Assembly: GCA_039029535.1 (NCBI GenBank)
Contig: JBCCFW010000090.1
Location: 1-30,283, forward strand
Direction of reading: 5' to 3'
Source of the DNA: JBCCFW01 sp039029535
GTDB lineage: Bacteria > Acidobacteriota > JBCCFW01
Length of the DNA stretch: 30,283 nucleotides
A program made the translations under genes and the position numbers. Positions 7,293-16,800 of the stretch are shown here, piece by piece. Below the pieces are notes generated by a model. It did no database searches. It had not been told where the DNA came from and saw nothing but the letters and a program-made list of their open reading frames with translations. The number at the start of each line of letters is the position of its first letter. Position 1 is the first letter of the stretch.

Positions 7293-10200
7293 ACATCTCC
7301 TCGACCCGGGCGGGCGGTGCCAGGAAGCGACCCGGCGTCGTCGCGCGGGTGAGGTAGCTGTACTCGTGAGCACCGGGCCACAGCAGGGAGCTGAAGACCT
7401 CGGCTCGCTCGTCGCGGAGGTTCTCGTGCTCGTGCCAATGGCCCCACCAGGGCGCGATGCGACCGCGCTTCCACCAGCCCGGCCGCTCCTGCGGCTCCGG
7501 GCCCACCGGCTCGAGACCCGCAGGCAGGGGATCGACGAGCGCGACGTGGTAACGACGCGCCGGGTTGGCGAGGTCGAGCTTGACCCGCACTCGCGCTCCG
7601 GCCTTGATGCGCCAGGTGCCGTCGGGCAACTGACGGACGTCGTCCTCGTGATCGACCGCCTCGTAGCTCCGGCCGACCGTGAAGCCTCGGGAGACCGGCT
7701 CGAGCTCGAAGTCGGCCGGCGCCCGACGCAGGCCGATGCGGTAGTACAACCGGCCTCGACCCTCGTGGCCGACGATGAGCGACGAGCTGGCGTCGTCCGA
7801 CAGCATCGACAGGGGGAGTCGACGCAGCCGACGCTCGGTGTCGCGACCGTCGAAGCGCGTCGACAGCACGAGCTGCTCGTCGAGCCATGCGCGCGCCGTG
7901 AAGGACGGCGTCGTGCCCTCCTTGATCTCGAAGTAGCGATCGAGGGCGACCAGCACCCAGGAGTTCTCCTGCGTGCTGCCCCAGCGTCCCTTCTTGCGAT
8001 GGGCCAGGAGACCCCGCGCGAGCTTGGTCGTGAGCTCGTCGTCCGGGTCGTACGCGAGCCAGGCCCAGAGGAGGATGGCGTCGCTGCGACGCCCCGAGCG
8101 CAGGAGCCAGGGATCGTCCTGACCGGCGGTCCAGCCGAACTCCGCGGTGGCCGCCTCCTCATGGAGGTGGTTGCGCAGGTGCGAACGGATCCGACGCGTC
8201 GCGCTGGCCTCGCCGGCCTCGTGTAGGGTCGGCCAGAGGAAGCCGGCCGACTCGAGGCTCAAGCCCTCGAGACCCGGCTTGGACAGCAGCGCCTTGGCCC
8301 GCTTGACGTCTGGATCACCGAGCAAGCTTCGCAGCGCGATGGAGTGCGCCTCCACCTGATCGATCGAACGCTGCGACCACTCGAGCCTGCGACAGTGTCG
8401 GCGGATGTCGCGCAGGTAGTCCTGGGCCTCGTCGAGCAGGTCTTCGGGCACCGCGAAGCCCGCTGCCTGCGCCGCCTGCGCGGCATGCACGCAGTGGAGC
8501 GTGACGGTGGGAGAGGAGTCTCCCTCGTCGTCGCCCCACCAGCCGAAGCCGCCGTCGTCACGCTGACGACGCGCCAGGGTCTTGAGGTCGGCGGCCACTC
8601 GAGCCTCGAGCGCCGCCGGGGGCGGGAGCTCCTCGGCCTCGAAGGCGGTGAGGACGTCGCGCATGGACGCGATGGCCAGCACGCGCGACGCGAGCTGCTC
8701 GCTGCACGCGTACGGGTAGCTCTCGAGGTAGAGCAAGGCGTCGGTGAGCCCCTGGAGCTGCGTCGACGAGGTGTTGATCTCGAGAGCGCCGTAGCCGGGC
8801 AGGGTGTTCGACGGGAGCTTCACGGTCTGCTCGACCGCGCCTCCGGTCAGCTCGCCGTAGGCGGCGAAGGCCTCGCTGGTCGCCGGGGTCAGCACGGGCA
8901 GGGTGACCTCCACCGCGTCGGCAGCACCTTGGCTCGTGAGGAGGGCCTGCACGAGGCAAGGGCCGACCTTCGCCGCTCGTGCGGGGACGCGCAGCTCGGC
9001 CCGACCGAAGGCGGGCAGGTTCACGGCAAAGGCCGAGCCCTCGGGGAGCTCGAGGCTCTCGCTGCGCAGCGCCAGCTCCAGTCGCTGGTCACGGCCCGAC
9101 TGATCCACGAGCACGAAGGGCAGCTCGAGCTCGTCGCCGAGGTTCAAGAAGCGCGGGAACGAGGCCTGGAGGCGCAGCGGCAAGCGGGTCGCGAAGGAGG
9201 ACTCGCCCCGTCCGAACTGCTCGCCACGTCCCGCGACCACCGCCACGACGCGGTACTCCGTCACGGTGTCCGGCAGCTCGACCGGGAGGCTCACCTTGCC
9301 CGAGCGGTCGGTGCGCAGGCTCGGCGCGAAGGCGGCCAGCGCACGGAAGTCGCTGCGGACCTCCACCGGCGGCTCGTCGCCGCCGCCGCCGCCCTCGGCA
9401 TCGAAGCCGGAGTCCATGGCCATGGCGGCCTCGGCCATGGGGGGGGCGGCCGCGCGCGACCGCATGGCCTTGCGCGGCATCGGCGTACCGCCGTATCCCA
9501 GGCTCCCCAGGGCCTCCTTGTCCAGGGCGTCCTCGTCGAGCGCGTCGGCCGCGTCGTCGTCGAGCTTCAGGACGAAGCTGCGCAACTGATGGTCCCGCAC
9601 GTGGTTGCGCGGCTTGGGGAAGAAGGTCGTCGCGGGGTCGTCCCAGGTCTTGCCGGTGAGCGAGAGGATGGCCTCGTCCACGACGAGGACGGCGACCTCG
9701 GCGTCGGACACCGCTCGGCCGGACGAGTCCTTCACCTCGATCTCGACCACCGTCGACTCGCCGGGGCCGAGCTCGGAGCGGCGGCTCTTGGCGGTCACCG
9801 ACAGGCTGCGCTCACCGAGGTCCATCTCGAGATCGACCTGGCCGCTGGCGAAGGCCGGCTCGCCGTCCCGTTCTCCGACGAGGTCGACCTGGATGTCCAG
9901 GCCGGGAACGAGCGTGTCGGGCACGGTGACTTCCACCGCCTCGGAGAGCGAGCTCAGGCTCACGCGCTCCACCGACACGATGTCGCCGTGGCGCAGGGTG
10001 ATGAGCCCCTCGGACGGTGTGAACGGGGCGATGACGAGCAAGCGCGCGGGCTCGCCGCCGACCAGCTTCTTCTTCTCGGGGACGATGCGGACCGGCTCCT
10101 GCTCGAGGTTCTCGGTGCGCTCGGGCTGATCGGCGCCGGCGACGTAGAGCCAGGTCTGGGTGCGGCTGGTCCGACCCGCGTCGTCGACGACCTCCGCACG

Positions 10201-13182
10201 CAACCGCCAGCTCCCACCCTTCGGCAGCGAGAGCTTGCAGGACACGGCGTCGGTCCGCGAGGTGACCTCGCAGCGCTCGGCGTCGACGAACTCCTCCTCG
10301 TAGGACGTCCCACGCTGGACCCAGGTCCGTCGCTCGGCGACCAGCCGCACGCGACGACCGGCCACGGCGCGACCCTCGAGATCGACGACGGCCAGCTCCG
10401 GCGCGGCCTCGTCACCGGGGCCGATGAAGCCGCGGGCGAGCCGCACGCCTACCGCCAGCTCGGCCGGGTGCAGCGTGAAGGAGCCGCTGGCCGTGCGGGC
10501 CTGACGATCGACGTCGATGATGGTGGCCTCGGCGTCGACCAGGACGGGGTAGGGCTCGGCGAACGACTCGACCTCGAGCTCGAGCCGATGTCGGCCGCGA
10601 CCGTCGGTGCGCGACTCGTGGTCCTGCGGCGTCCGCGGTGGCTCCCACCACGGGAGCCAGGGGTGATGACGACCCGAGCCGAACACGAAGTCGTCCCAGT
10701 CGTCGGGCTGGAAGCGACCGCGGGCCGCCGTGATCTCCCAGCTCACGTCGAGCGAGCCGACGTCTTCACCCGCGAAGGATCGCGCCTCGGCCACGATCTC
10801 GATCGTCTCGCCACGCACCTGTGGACCCGACGGGACCGCGACGTCGACGACGAACTCCGGGCGCTTGAACTCCTGGACCTGGAGATACTGGACGTGACGC
10901 TGACCCATGCCGAGCTCGAGCTCGAGACGGCTGGACCCGAGGTCGGCGTCCTCGGGGAGCTCGAGCTCGATGTCGAAGCCCGAGTGCTCGTTGAGCTTCA
11001 CCCGACCCTTGCCGAGCTCGTGACCGCGAGGGCTCATGAGCTTCCAGCCGAGTGACCCGTCCACCAACTCGAGCCGCGCCCGCGGTTGACCGCTCACGCG
11101 ACGCACCCAGCCCTTGAGCCGTGCGCTCTCGCCCGGCCGGTAGAGACCGCGGTCGTCGAAGACGTGCCACAGCAGGTGAGAACGGTGCGGCTGCTGACGC
11201 CAGCTCCCCGGTCCGGCCCAGAGCCGTTCGGGCAGCATGACGGTGTCGTCGCCCTTGCGGGCCACGAGGGTCTGCGAGGCGCTCGTGCTGCCCGGCAGTC
11301 TCAAGCGTGCGAGCCCATCGGCGTCGCTGCGTCCGGTGATTCCTCCGGTGAGCTCCACCTCGGCGCCGGCGATCGGCCGACCCGTGCCCAGCTCGGTGAC
11401 CCAGGCGAGGAGCTCGTCGTCGTCGAGGAAGGCGTCGACGGCCAGCTCGGTGGACTGCACCCAGGCCTCGAGCGACGGACGTCGGCGAAGACCCGCCGGG
11501 AGCTCGGCGGCGTCGACGGTCACCAGGAGCTGGCCGCCATGACGATCGAAGAGCTCGGCGAGGTCGAAGTGGGTGGCGGTCCACTCGTCGGCGTTGGCGA
11601 TCCCGATGCGACGGTTGAGAACGTTGCGTCCCGGCTTGGCCGGGCGGCGCTTGCGATGACGCGCCTGACGCCACTGGAGGTACTCGGGCCAGTCGGCGGG
11701 CGACACCACCGACACCTCGACGATGACGGCGTCGAGGCCCTGGACGGAGAAGGGAAGACGCGTCGCGCCGGGTGGGAGCACCGCCAGGCCGGACGGTCCC
11801 GACAGCGACGGCTCGGCGTCGCCGACGGAGATGAAGGTGTTGGCCTCGTTGGCCAGCGCCTGTCCGAACACGTCCTTCAGCCGGCGTGAGACCTCGATGC
11901 GGTAGCGCGTGTTGGCGCGGCTGCGACCGCCGATGGTGAGGCTGTCGCCGGAGACCTGCGCGGTGTAGCCGGGGAGCGCCGGCTCGATGCCCAGCCAGCG
12001 CGGGTCGAAGCCGTCGACGTCGCGGGGGTTGGTGAACTTCAAGCGCCAGGGGGTGCCCGGTCGGCACTCGCCGCGTCCCCACAGGCAGCCCGCGCTGACG
12101 AGCTTCAGCGGGCCGTGGGTCTTGAACTCGAAGCTCTGCGAGAGCTCGGTGACACGCGGGCCTTCCGCGGAGGGCAGCCCCTCCGAGAGGACCACGCGAT
12201 GACCCGTGTCGAGCTGGAGCGGGGAGCGGGGAACGAAGGCGAGCCGTCGGTCTTCGGCGAGCGAGTCGAAGACGGCCTTGGCCGCCTCGTCGTCGGCGAG
12301 GTCCTTCTCGCGCGCGATACGGACCGGCCACGCCGCACCCTCGCCGATGAGCGAGCAGTGACGGAAGACGGCGTCGACGTCGATCGCCTGATCGAAGCCG
12401 ATCACGATGACCGGTTGCGCCGCGGACGGACGTCCGGTTGGCGGGTGGTGTCGCACCATCTTCACGGCCGGGGTGGCGAACTCGAAGCGTCGCTGGCCCG
12501 TGACCGATTGGCCGTCGGCCGTCTTCAGCGCGTCGCCGATCACCAGCTCGTAGCGGGTCGCGGCGGGGAAGGCTTCGTCGGATTCGAAGGCCGCGATGCG
12601 CGTGCCGACGGTCCGCCACTGACCCGCCGGACGGGGCACGAGGCGGAGCTCGTCGTCGGTCGGCGTCATCCGGCCGACCTCGAAGACCGGGCGGCTGAAC
12701 ACGACCGACACGCGTCGCGCGGCCGGGATCTCACCCTCGGGCGTGACCCTCTCGACGGTCAGCTCGCCCCCGTCCGTGTCGGGTACCGGGGCCGGCTCGG
12801 GGGGCGGCACGAGCTCGATCGACTCACCGGGACGCGGCGTCGCGACCACTTCGGTGGGGAGCGCGTCGGCGAGCGACATGTCCTCGCGTGCCTCGAGCTC
12901 GGGGAGACGAGCGAGCAGCGCGTCCGTCCGCTCGTCGGAGAGAGGAGTGCCCGTCAGCTCCGGGAGGCGATCCTGCGAGCCGGCGAGACCATCGCGGAGC
13001 GCGAATCGAGCCAGGGGCTCACGCTCGTCCTCGCCGGTCGGTTTGGGAATGCCGAGCATGGGGCGTCCTCCCCGGTGCGGCACGATCGAGCCACGGACCA
13101 TCGTGACCACGCCGGTGGTGGCGAGGACGACGGTCGACACGAGAAGCCCCCAACGGAGGCCGTTTCGGTTCGCGGCACTCAT
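7240..13182 (-). CDS. Bacterial alpha-2-macroglobulin family protein
   Basis: This 1980-residue protein resembles a membrane-anchored protease trap. A single hydrophobic helix near residues 10-28 follows NRNGLRW and has no lipobox, so it is probably a signal anchor exposing the rest to the periplasm. Beta-sandwich MG repeats fill the first half, with an MG2 signature FDDRGLYRPGE near residue 680. A flexible, Ala/Met/Gly/Asp-rich stretch at about 1207-1271 sits where the bait region of this family lies. It is followed by the A2M domain signature FRALAAFAPSLRTD near 1280. The thioester motif CxEQ is present as C1493-S-E-Q1496 within YPYACSEQ, so the covalent trapping chemistry should be possible. 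I prefer the ATG at 13182, with GGGA upstream; a TTG at 13212 is less likely. In other bacteria this family often sits next to a PBP1C gene; none is visible here. Confidence 0.92.
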   Translation of the reverse strand: MSAANRNGLRWGLLVSTVVLATTGVVTMVRGSIVPHRGGRPMLGIPKPTGEDEREPLARFALRDGLAGSQDRLPELTGTPLSDERTDALLARLPELEAREDMSLADALPTEVVATPRPGESIELVPPPEPAPVPDTDGGELTVERVTPEGEIPAARRVSVVFSRPVFEVGRMTPTDDELRLVPRPAGQWRTVGTRIAAFESDEAFPAATRYELVIGDALKTADGQSVTGQRRFEFATPAVKMVRHHPPTGRPSAAQPVIVIGFDQAIDVDAVFRHCSLIGEGAAWPVRIAREKDLADDEAAKAVFDSLAEDRRLAFVPRSPLQLDTGHRVVLSEGLPSAEGPRVTELSQSFEFKTHGPLKLVSAGCLWGRGECRPGTPWRLKFTNPRDVDGFDPRWLGIEPALPGYTAQVSGDSLTIGGRSRANTRYRIEVSRRLKDVFGQALANEANTFISVGDAEPSLSGPSGLAVLPPGATRLPFSVQGLDAVIVEVSVVSPADWPEYLQWRQARHRKRRPAKPGRNVLNRRIGIANADEWTATHFDLAELFDRHGGQLLVTVDAAELPAGLRRRPSLEAWVQSTELAVDAFLDDDELLAWVTELGTGRPIAGAEVELTGGITGRSDADGLARLRLPGSTSASQTLVARKGDDTVMLPERLWAGPGSWRQQPHRSHLLWHVFDDRGLYRPGESARLKGWVRRVSGQPRARLELVDGSLGWKLMSPRGHELGKGRVKLNEHSGFDIELELPEDADLGSSRLELELGMGQRHVQYLQVQEFKRPEFVVDVAVPSGPQVRGETIEIVAEARSFAGEDVGSLDVSWEITAARGRFQPDDWDDFVFGSGRHHPWLPWWEPPRTPQDHESRTDGRGRHRLELEVESFAEPYPVLVDAEATIIDVDRQARTASGSFTLHPAELAVGVRLARGFIGPGDEAAPELAVVDLEGRAVAGRRVRLVAERRTWVQRGTSYEEEFVDAERCEVTSRTDAVSCKLSLPKGGSWRLRAEVVDDAGRTSRTQTWLYVAGADQPERTENLEQEPVRIVPEKKKLVGGEPARLLVIAPFTPSEGLITLRHGDIVSVERVSLSSLSEAVEVTVPDTLVPGLDIQVDLVGERDGEPAFASGQVDLEMDLGERSLSVTAKSRRSELGPGESTVVEIEVKDSSGRAVSDAEVAVLVVDEAILSLTGKTWDDPATTFFPKPRNHVRDHQLRSFVLKLDDDAADALDEDALDKEALGSLGYGGTPMPRKAMRSRAAAPPMAEAAMAMDSGFDAEGGGGGDEPPVEVRSDFRALAAFAPSLRTDRSGKVSLPVELPDTVTEYRVVAVVAGRGEQFGRGESSFATRLPLRLQASFPRFLNLGDELELPFVLVDQSGRDQRLELALRSESLELPEGSAFAVNLPAFGRAELRVPARAAKVGPCLVQALLTSQGAADAVEVTLPVLTPATSEAFAAYGELTGGAVEQTVKLPSNTLPGYGALEINTSSTQLQGLTDALLYLESYPYACSEQLASRVLAIASMRDVLTAFEAEELPPPAALEARVAADLKTLARRQRDDGGFGWWGDDEGDSSPTVTLHCVHAAQAAQAAGFAVPEDLLDEAQDYLRDIRRHCRRLEWSQRSIDQVEAHSIALRSLLGDPDVKRAKALLSKPGLEGLSLESAGFLWPTLHEAGEASATRRIRSHLRNHLHEEAATAEFGWTAGQDDPWLLRSGRRSDAILLWAWLAYDPDDELTTKLARGLLAHRKKGRWGSTQENSWVLVALDRYFEIKEGTTPSFTARAWLDEQLVLSTRFDGRDTERRLRRLPLSMLSDDASSSLIVGHEGRGRLYYRIGLRRAPADFELEPVSRGFTVGRSYEAVDHEDDVRQLPDGTWRIKAGARVRVKLDLANPARRYHVALVDPLPAGLEPVGPEPQERPGWWKRGRIAPWWGHWHEHENLRDERAEVFSSLLWPGAHEYSYLTRATTPGRFLAPPARVEEMYADETFARSASTVVVVE

Positions 13183-13292
13183 GCTCTGTCCCGGAGTCGG
13201 TGATCCCCGCAATCGGCGGTGATCCTCGGGAAAGAGACTAGCTCAGGGCCTCCCGGATTCAGTGACGGGTTCCGCCCCCGTCGGACCTCGGC

Positions 13293-13595
13293 TCAGCTCG
13301 CCTGGGGAACGAAGTGCCGCAGGTGATGGAGCACCGTGCGGGTGACCAGGCCGACGTGCGTGAGCAACGCGGCGTGCTCGCGAAATCCGGTGGCGTTGCG
13401 CAGACGCAAGTGCACCTCCTGGGGGCTCTCGTCACCCAGCTCCGGGCGACTCGGCTTCCAGCGCAGCACGCAGGTCGTGCTGCCCACCGCGAAGGCGCGC
13501 AGGCCCCCGCCAGGCTCCAGCTCGCCGAGCTCTCGCTCGAGCAAGCGCACCAGGGCGTCTTCCTCCCCACTCCTCATGGCCAGGCTTGTCGTCAT
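13293..13595 (-). CDS. Small orphan protein, 100 residues
   Basis: I do not recognise this family. The protein is short, soluble and without a signal peptide: a helical N-terminus (DALVRLLERELGELEP), a beta-like centre with one cysteine (STTCVLRWKP) and a His-rich helical end (RTVLHHLRHFVP). The ATG at 13595 has GGAGG eight bases upstream, which is a strong ribosome site and the main support that the gene is real. A sigma-54-like promoter lies 83-98 bases upstream in the right orientation. It reads toward the alpha-2-macroglobulin gene, 110 bases downstream, and may share its transcript. Confidence 0.65.
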   Translation of the reverse strand: MTTSLAMRSGEEDALVRLLERELGELEPGGGLRAFAVGSTTCVLRWKPSRPELGDESPQEVHLRLRNATGFREHAALLTHVGLVTRTVLHHLRHFVPQAS

Positions 13596-13677
13596 GAAAA
13601 CGACCTCCCGAGCGGGGCCGTCCGGCCGCCGCCCCTCGAGACACGCCCCCGTCGGACTCCATCCCGAGACCCCATCG

Positions 13678-13693
13678 AGCAGTCCTCGTGCCA
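13678..13693 (-). promoter_or_regulatory. Candidate sigma-54 promoter of the 100-residue gene
   Basis: Read on the minus strand, TGGCACG, AGGA, CTGCT matches the sigma-54 consensus (TGGCACG-N4-TTGCW) at 11 of 12 defined positions with exact spacing; the one change is the first T of the -12 element. The predicted start near 13667 leaves about 71 bases of leader before the ATG at 13595. It lies in the 278-base divergent gap shared with the kinase gene at 13874. I saw no CTGCGG-N3-CCGCAG enhancer copy here, so the activator could differ from that of the other sites. Confidence 0.55.
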
Positions 13694-13873
13694 GAGGGCG
13701 AGATGAGCGAGAACGGCCCTGAGGCCGTCGTCTGACGCCCTCTCGTGGCGCTCTGCCCCGAGGCCGTGCCCGGCCGCGTTGGCAGTCTTGGCCGTCGCGA
13801 CGGTCGTTTCGGCAGTCGAGAGCGCGTCGGCGTTCGGCGCCGTCTCGGCAGGAGCGCTAACATCGCGGGGCCC

Positions 13874-16800
13874 ATGACTCAGCCTGTCGACCCCGGCGCC
13901 GCTGGTTCCGGGGCGGATCCCACGCCGACGCCTCGTCCCGAACGCGTGCCCCAGCGGCTCGGTCCCTACCACCTCGTGTCCAGCCTCGGGAGTGGGGGCA
14001 TGGGTGCGGTCTATCTCGCCGAGCTGGTCGAGGAGCAGCGCTTCGGACCGGTCGGCACTCGCGTGGCGATCAAGGTCCTCCACTCGGGCCTGCTCAACGA
14101 CGAGATGATCGCGCGGCGCTTCCAACAGGAAGCCGAGCTCGGCATGGCCGTCGATCACCCGTCGGTGGTCAAGACGCTCGACGCGGCTCTCTACGAAGTC
14201 GACGGCCGTCAGCACGCCTGTCTCGTGCTCGAGTACGTCGAGGGACGCACGCTGGTCTCCCTGCTCCGCGAGCTCGGGACGCTGCCCGAGGCCCTGCTGC
14301 GTCAGCTCGCGCTCCAGCTCTCGCGTGGCCTGGCCGCAGTCCACGAGGCGGGCGCGGTCCATCGGGACCTCAAGCCCAGCAACGTCGTCATCACGCCGCA
14401 GCACGAGGTCAAGCTCATGGACCTGGGCATCGCCCGGGTCGCCGCCACCGAGCTGACCCGCGTCGGTGACTTCGTCGGCACGCAGCACTACGCAGCCCCC
14501 GAGCAGTTCGAAGCCGGCGAGGTGGGGCCCGCCGCCGACCTCTACGCCCTCGGCGTCGTGCTCTACGAGGCGGCGACCGGCGTGCAGCCCTTCGGTGACG
14601 ACGACTTCCGCGTCGTCATGCAACGTCACTTCCAGCTCGTGCCCCGACGGGCCGGTGAGCTGCAGCCCGAGCTCTCTCCTTTCTTTGAAGAGCTGCTGGT
14701 CGTCCTGCTCGAGAAGGAGCCCGAGCGACGGCCGGGCGACGCCCACGAGGTCGAGCGCATCGTCGAGGAGGGCGAGAACGGCGAGTGGTGGAAGCAGCGG
14801 CAGACCGAGGGCACCGAGGCCAGCCTGCCGGCCAGCCTCCGTCGTCTCGGACCGCCCAGCGAGCTGCCCATGCTCGGCCGCGACGCCGAGCTCGAGGTCA
14901 TCCGCAGCGCGTGGACCAGCGCCCTCGACGGCGAGGGGGGCGCGCTGCTCATCCGCGGCGAGGCGGGTGTCGGCAAGAGCCGACTCGTCGAGGCCTTCCT
15001 CCGCGGCCTCGTCCGCGAGACCAGTGAGCCGGCTTACCTCCTTCACGGTCGCTTCGAGCGCAGCAACCTCGATGGTGGGGGAGCGCTGGGGCAGTCCTTG
15101 CTCCACGTCTTTGGACGCGCCCGGCTGCCGGCGGCCCTCGAGCGGATGCTCAGCCTCCCGGCGGAGCTCGCGGAGCGGCTGGCGTCCTGGTTGGCCGGGG
15201 AGGATCCCGCGGGCGCCTCGTCACCGCTGCCGTCCGGCGCGATCCGCGATCTCCACGCCGGCCTGGTCGTGGGCCTGGCGCGCGAGCGCCCGGTGATCTG
15301 GGCGATCGAAGACATTCACCTGGCCGGTCGCGAGGACCTCGAGCTCCTGCGGGTCATGACCTCGGCCTCGCTCAAGCAGCCGGTGCTCCTCCTGCTGACC
15401 GGGCGGCCCGAGTTGGTCCTGCCCGACCGCGGGACCTGGTCGCCGCTGTCACAGCTCGAGCTCGAGCGGCTCGACGTGGAGGTCGCCGCCTCGTTGGCGC
15501 GACGCGTGCTCGGCGAGGAGGCCGACGAGGCGACCTTGCGTCAGGTCGCCCGGCGGTCCGAGGGCAATCCTTACTTCCTCTTCGAGTTCGCCCGCGACCT
15601 CTCGCAGTGCAAGCTCACCACGCCGGCGCGCGCCGAGCCGGAGGCGCCCGGCAGCGTGCGCGAGCTGCTCGTCTCGCGCCTGGCCGATCTCGCCGAGGAC
15701 GACCGTCGTCTTCTCGACGTCGGCGCGCTGGTCGGTCACGCCTTCGACCCGCTGCTCGTGGCGCGGGTGCTCGAGCGCGACCGGCTCGAGGTGTTGCAGT
15801 CGCTGGCGACCATCGCGCGACGCGGCGGCGTGCTGCGGGCCGAGGGCAACGGCTTCCGCTTCGATCACCACGTCATTCAAGAAGTGCTCCACCAAGGGCT
15901 GCCCGAGGTCCTGGCCGGCGAGTACCACCGCCGGCTCGCCGAGGCTCGTGCCGAGGTCGACGGCGTCGACCTCGCGTCGCCCGAGGGCTTGCCCGGCGCG
16001 ACCGCCGCGTTCCTGGCCGAGCACCTGCTCGAGGCCGGTGAGGCCGAGGCGGCGGTCCCGCTGCTGCGACCGGCGGTCGAGTTCTTGGCACGCAGCTACC
16101 GCACCGATCCCCTGCTCGACCTCGTCTCCCTGGCGGTGAGCGCCCTCGGTGATCGCGAGCCGGCGCTGCGCTGCGACCTCCTGCTCAAGCAGGCCGAGGC
16201 TCTCGACCTGCTCGGCCTGCGAGTCGAGCAACAAGAAGCGGTCGAGAGCGCCATCGCCGTCGCCCAGGAGGCCGGGGACCTCGCCCGGGTCGCCTCGGCC
16301 CGCGCGTGGCTCGGCTGGCTGCTGCTCTGGCGCTCGCGCTTCGACGAGGCGGAGGAAGTCCTCGAGGCTGCGCTGTCCGATGCGCGTCAGGCCCAGGACC
16401 CCCGCACCGAGGCCCGCGTCAGCAGCAACCTCGGGCTCGTCTGCTTCCAGCGGGGGCAAAACCGTCGGGCTCGCGAGCTGCACGCGGAAGACCTCGCCCT
16501 GTGCAAGCGCCTCGACGACCCGCGGGGCATGGCGCGCGCCACCGTGAACCTTGGGCTGGTCTCGCACCGACTCGGCGAGGCCGAAGACGCGCTCCGTCTC
16601 TTCTCCGAGGCCGAGCAGAGCTTCGAGGAGATCGGTCATCGTCAGGGGCAGGCCCTCGCGCTGGCCTACCGCGGTCAGGTCGAGCGGGGGGAAGGCCGGC
16701 TCGACCGGGCGCGAGACGACATCGAGAAGAGCCTGCAGACCTGTCGCGAGATCGGCTATCGGCACGGCGAAGCTCACGCCTGGGTGCGGCTCGCCCAGTT

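Noticed and set aside
7293..8162. Upstream extension of the methyltransferase-like frame to 605 residues
   Set aside because: This part is an out-of-frame reading of the alpha-2-macroglobulin thioester region, and a ribosome site at 7292 gives a better start.
8344..11055. Long plus-strand open frame (about 900 residues) opposite the alpha-2-macroglobulin gene
   Set aside because: The translation is Gly/Arg/Glu/His-rich with no recognisable domain and mirrors the codons of the real gene; a GC-rich shadow.
13592..15106. Minus-strand open frame of about 500 residues opposite the kinase-AAA-TPR gene
   Set aside because: The opposite strand encodes clear kinase motifs; this frame has none and is a shadow.
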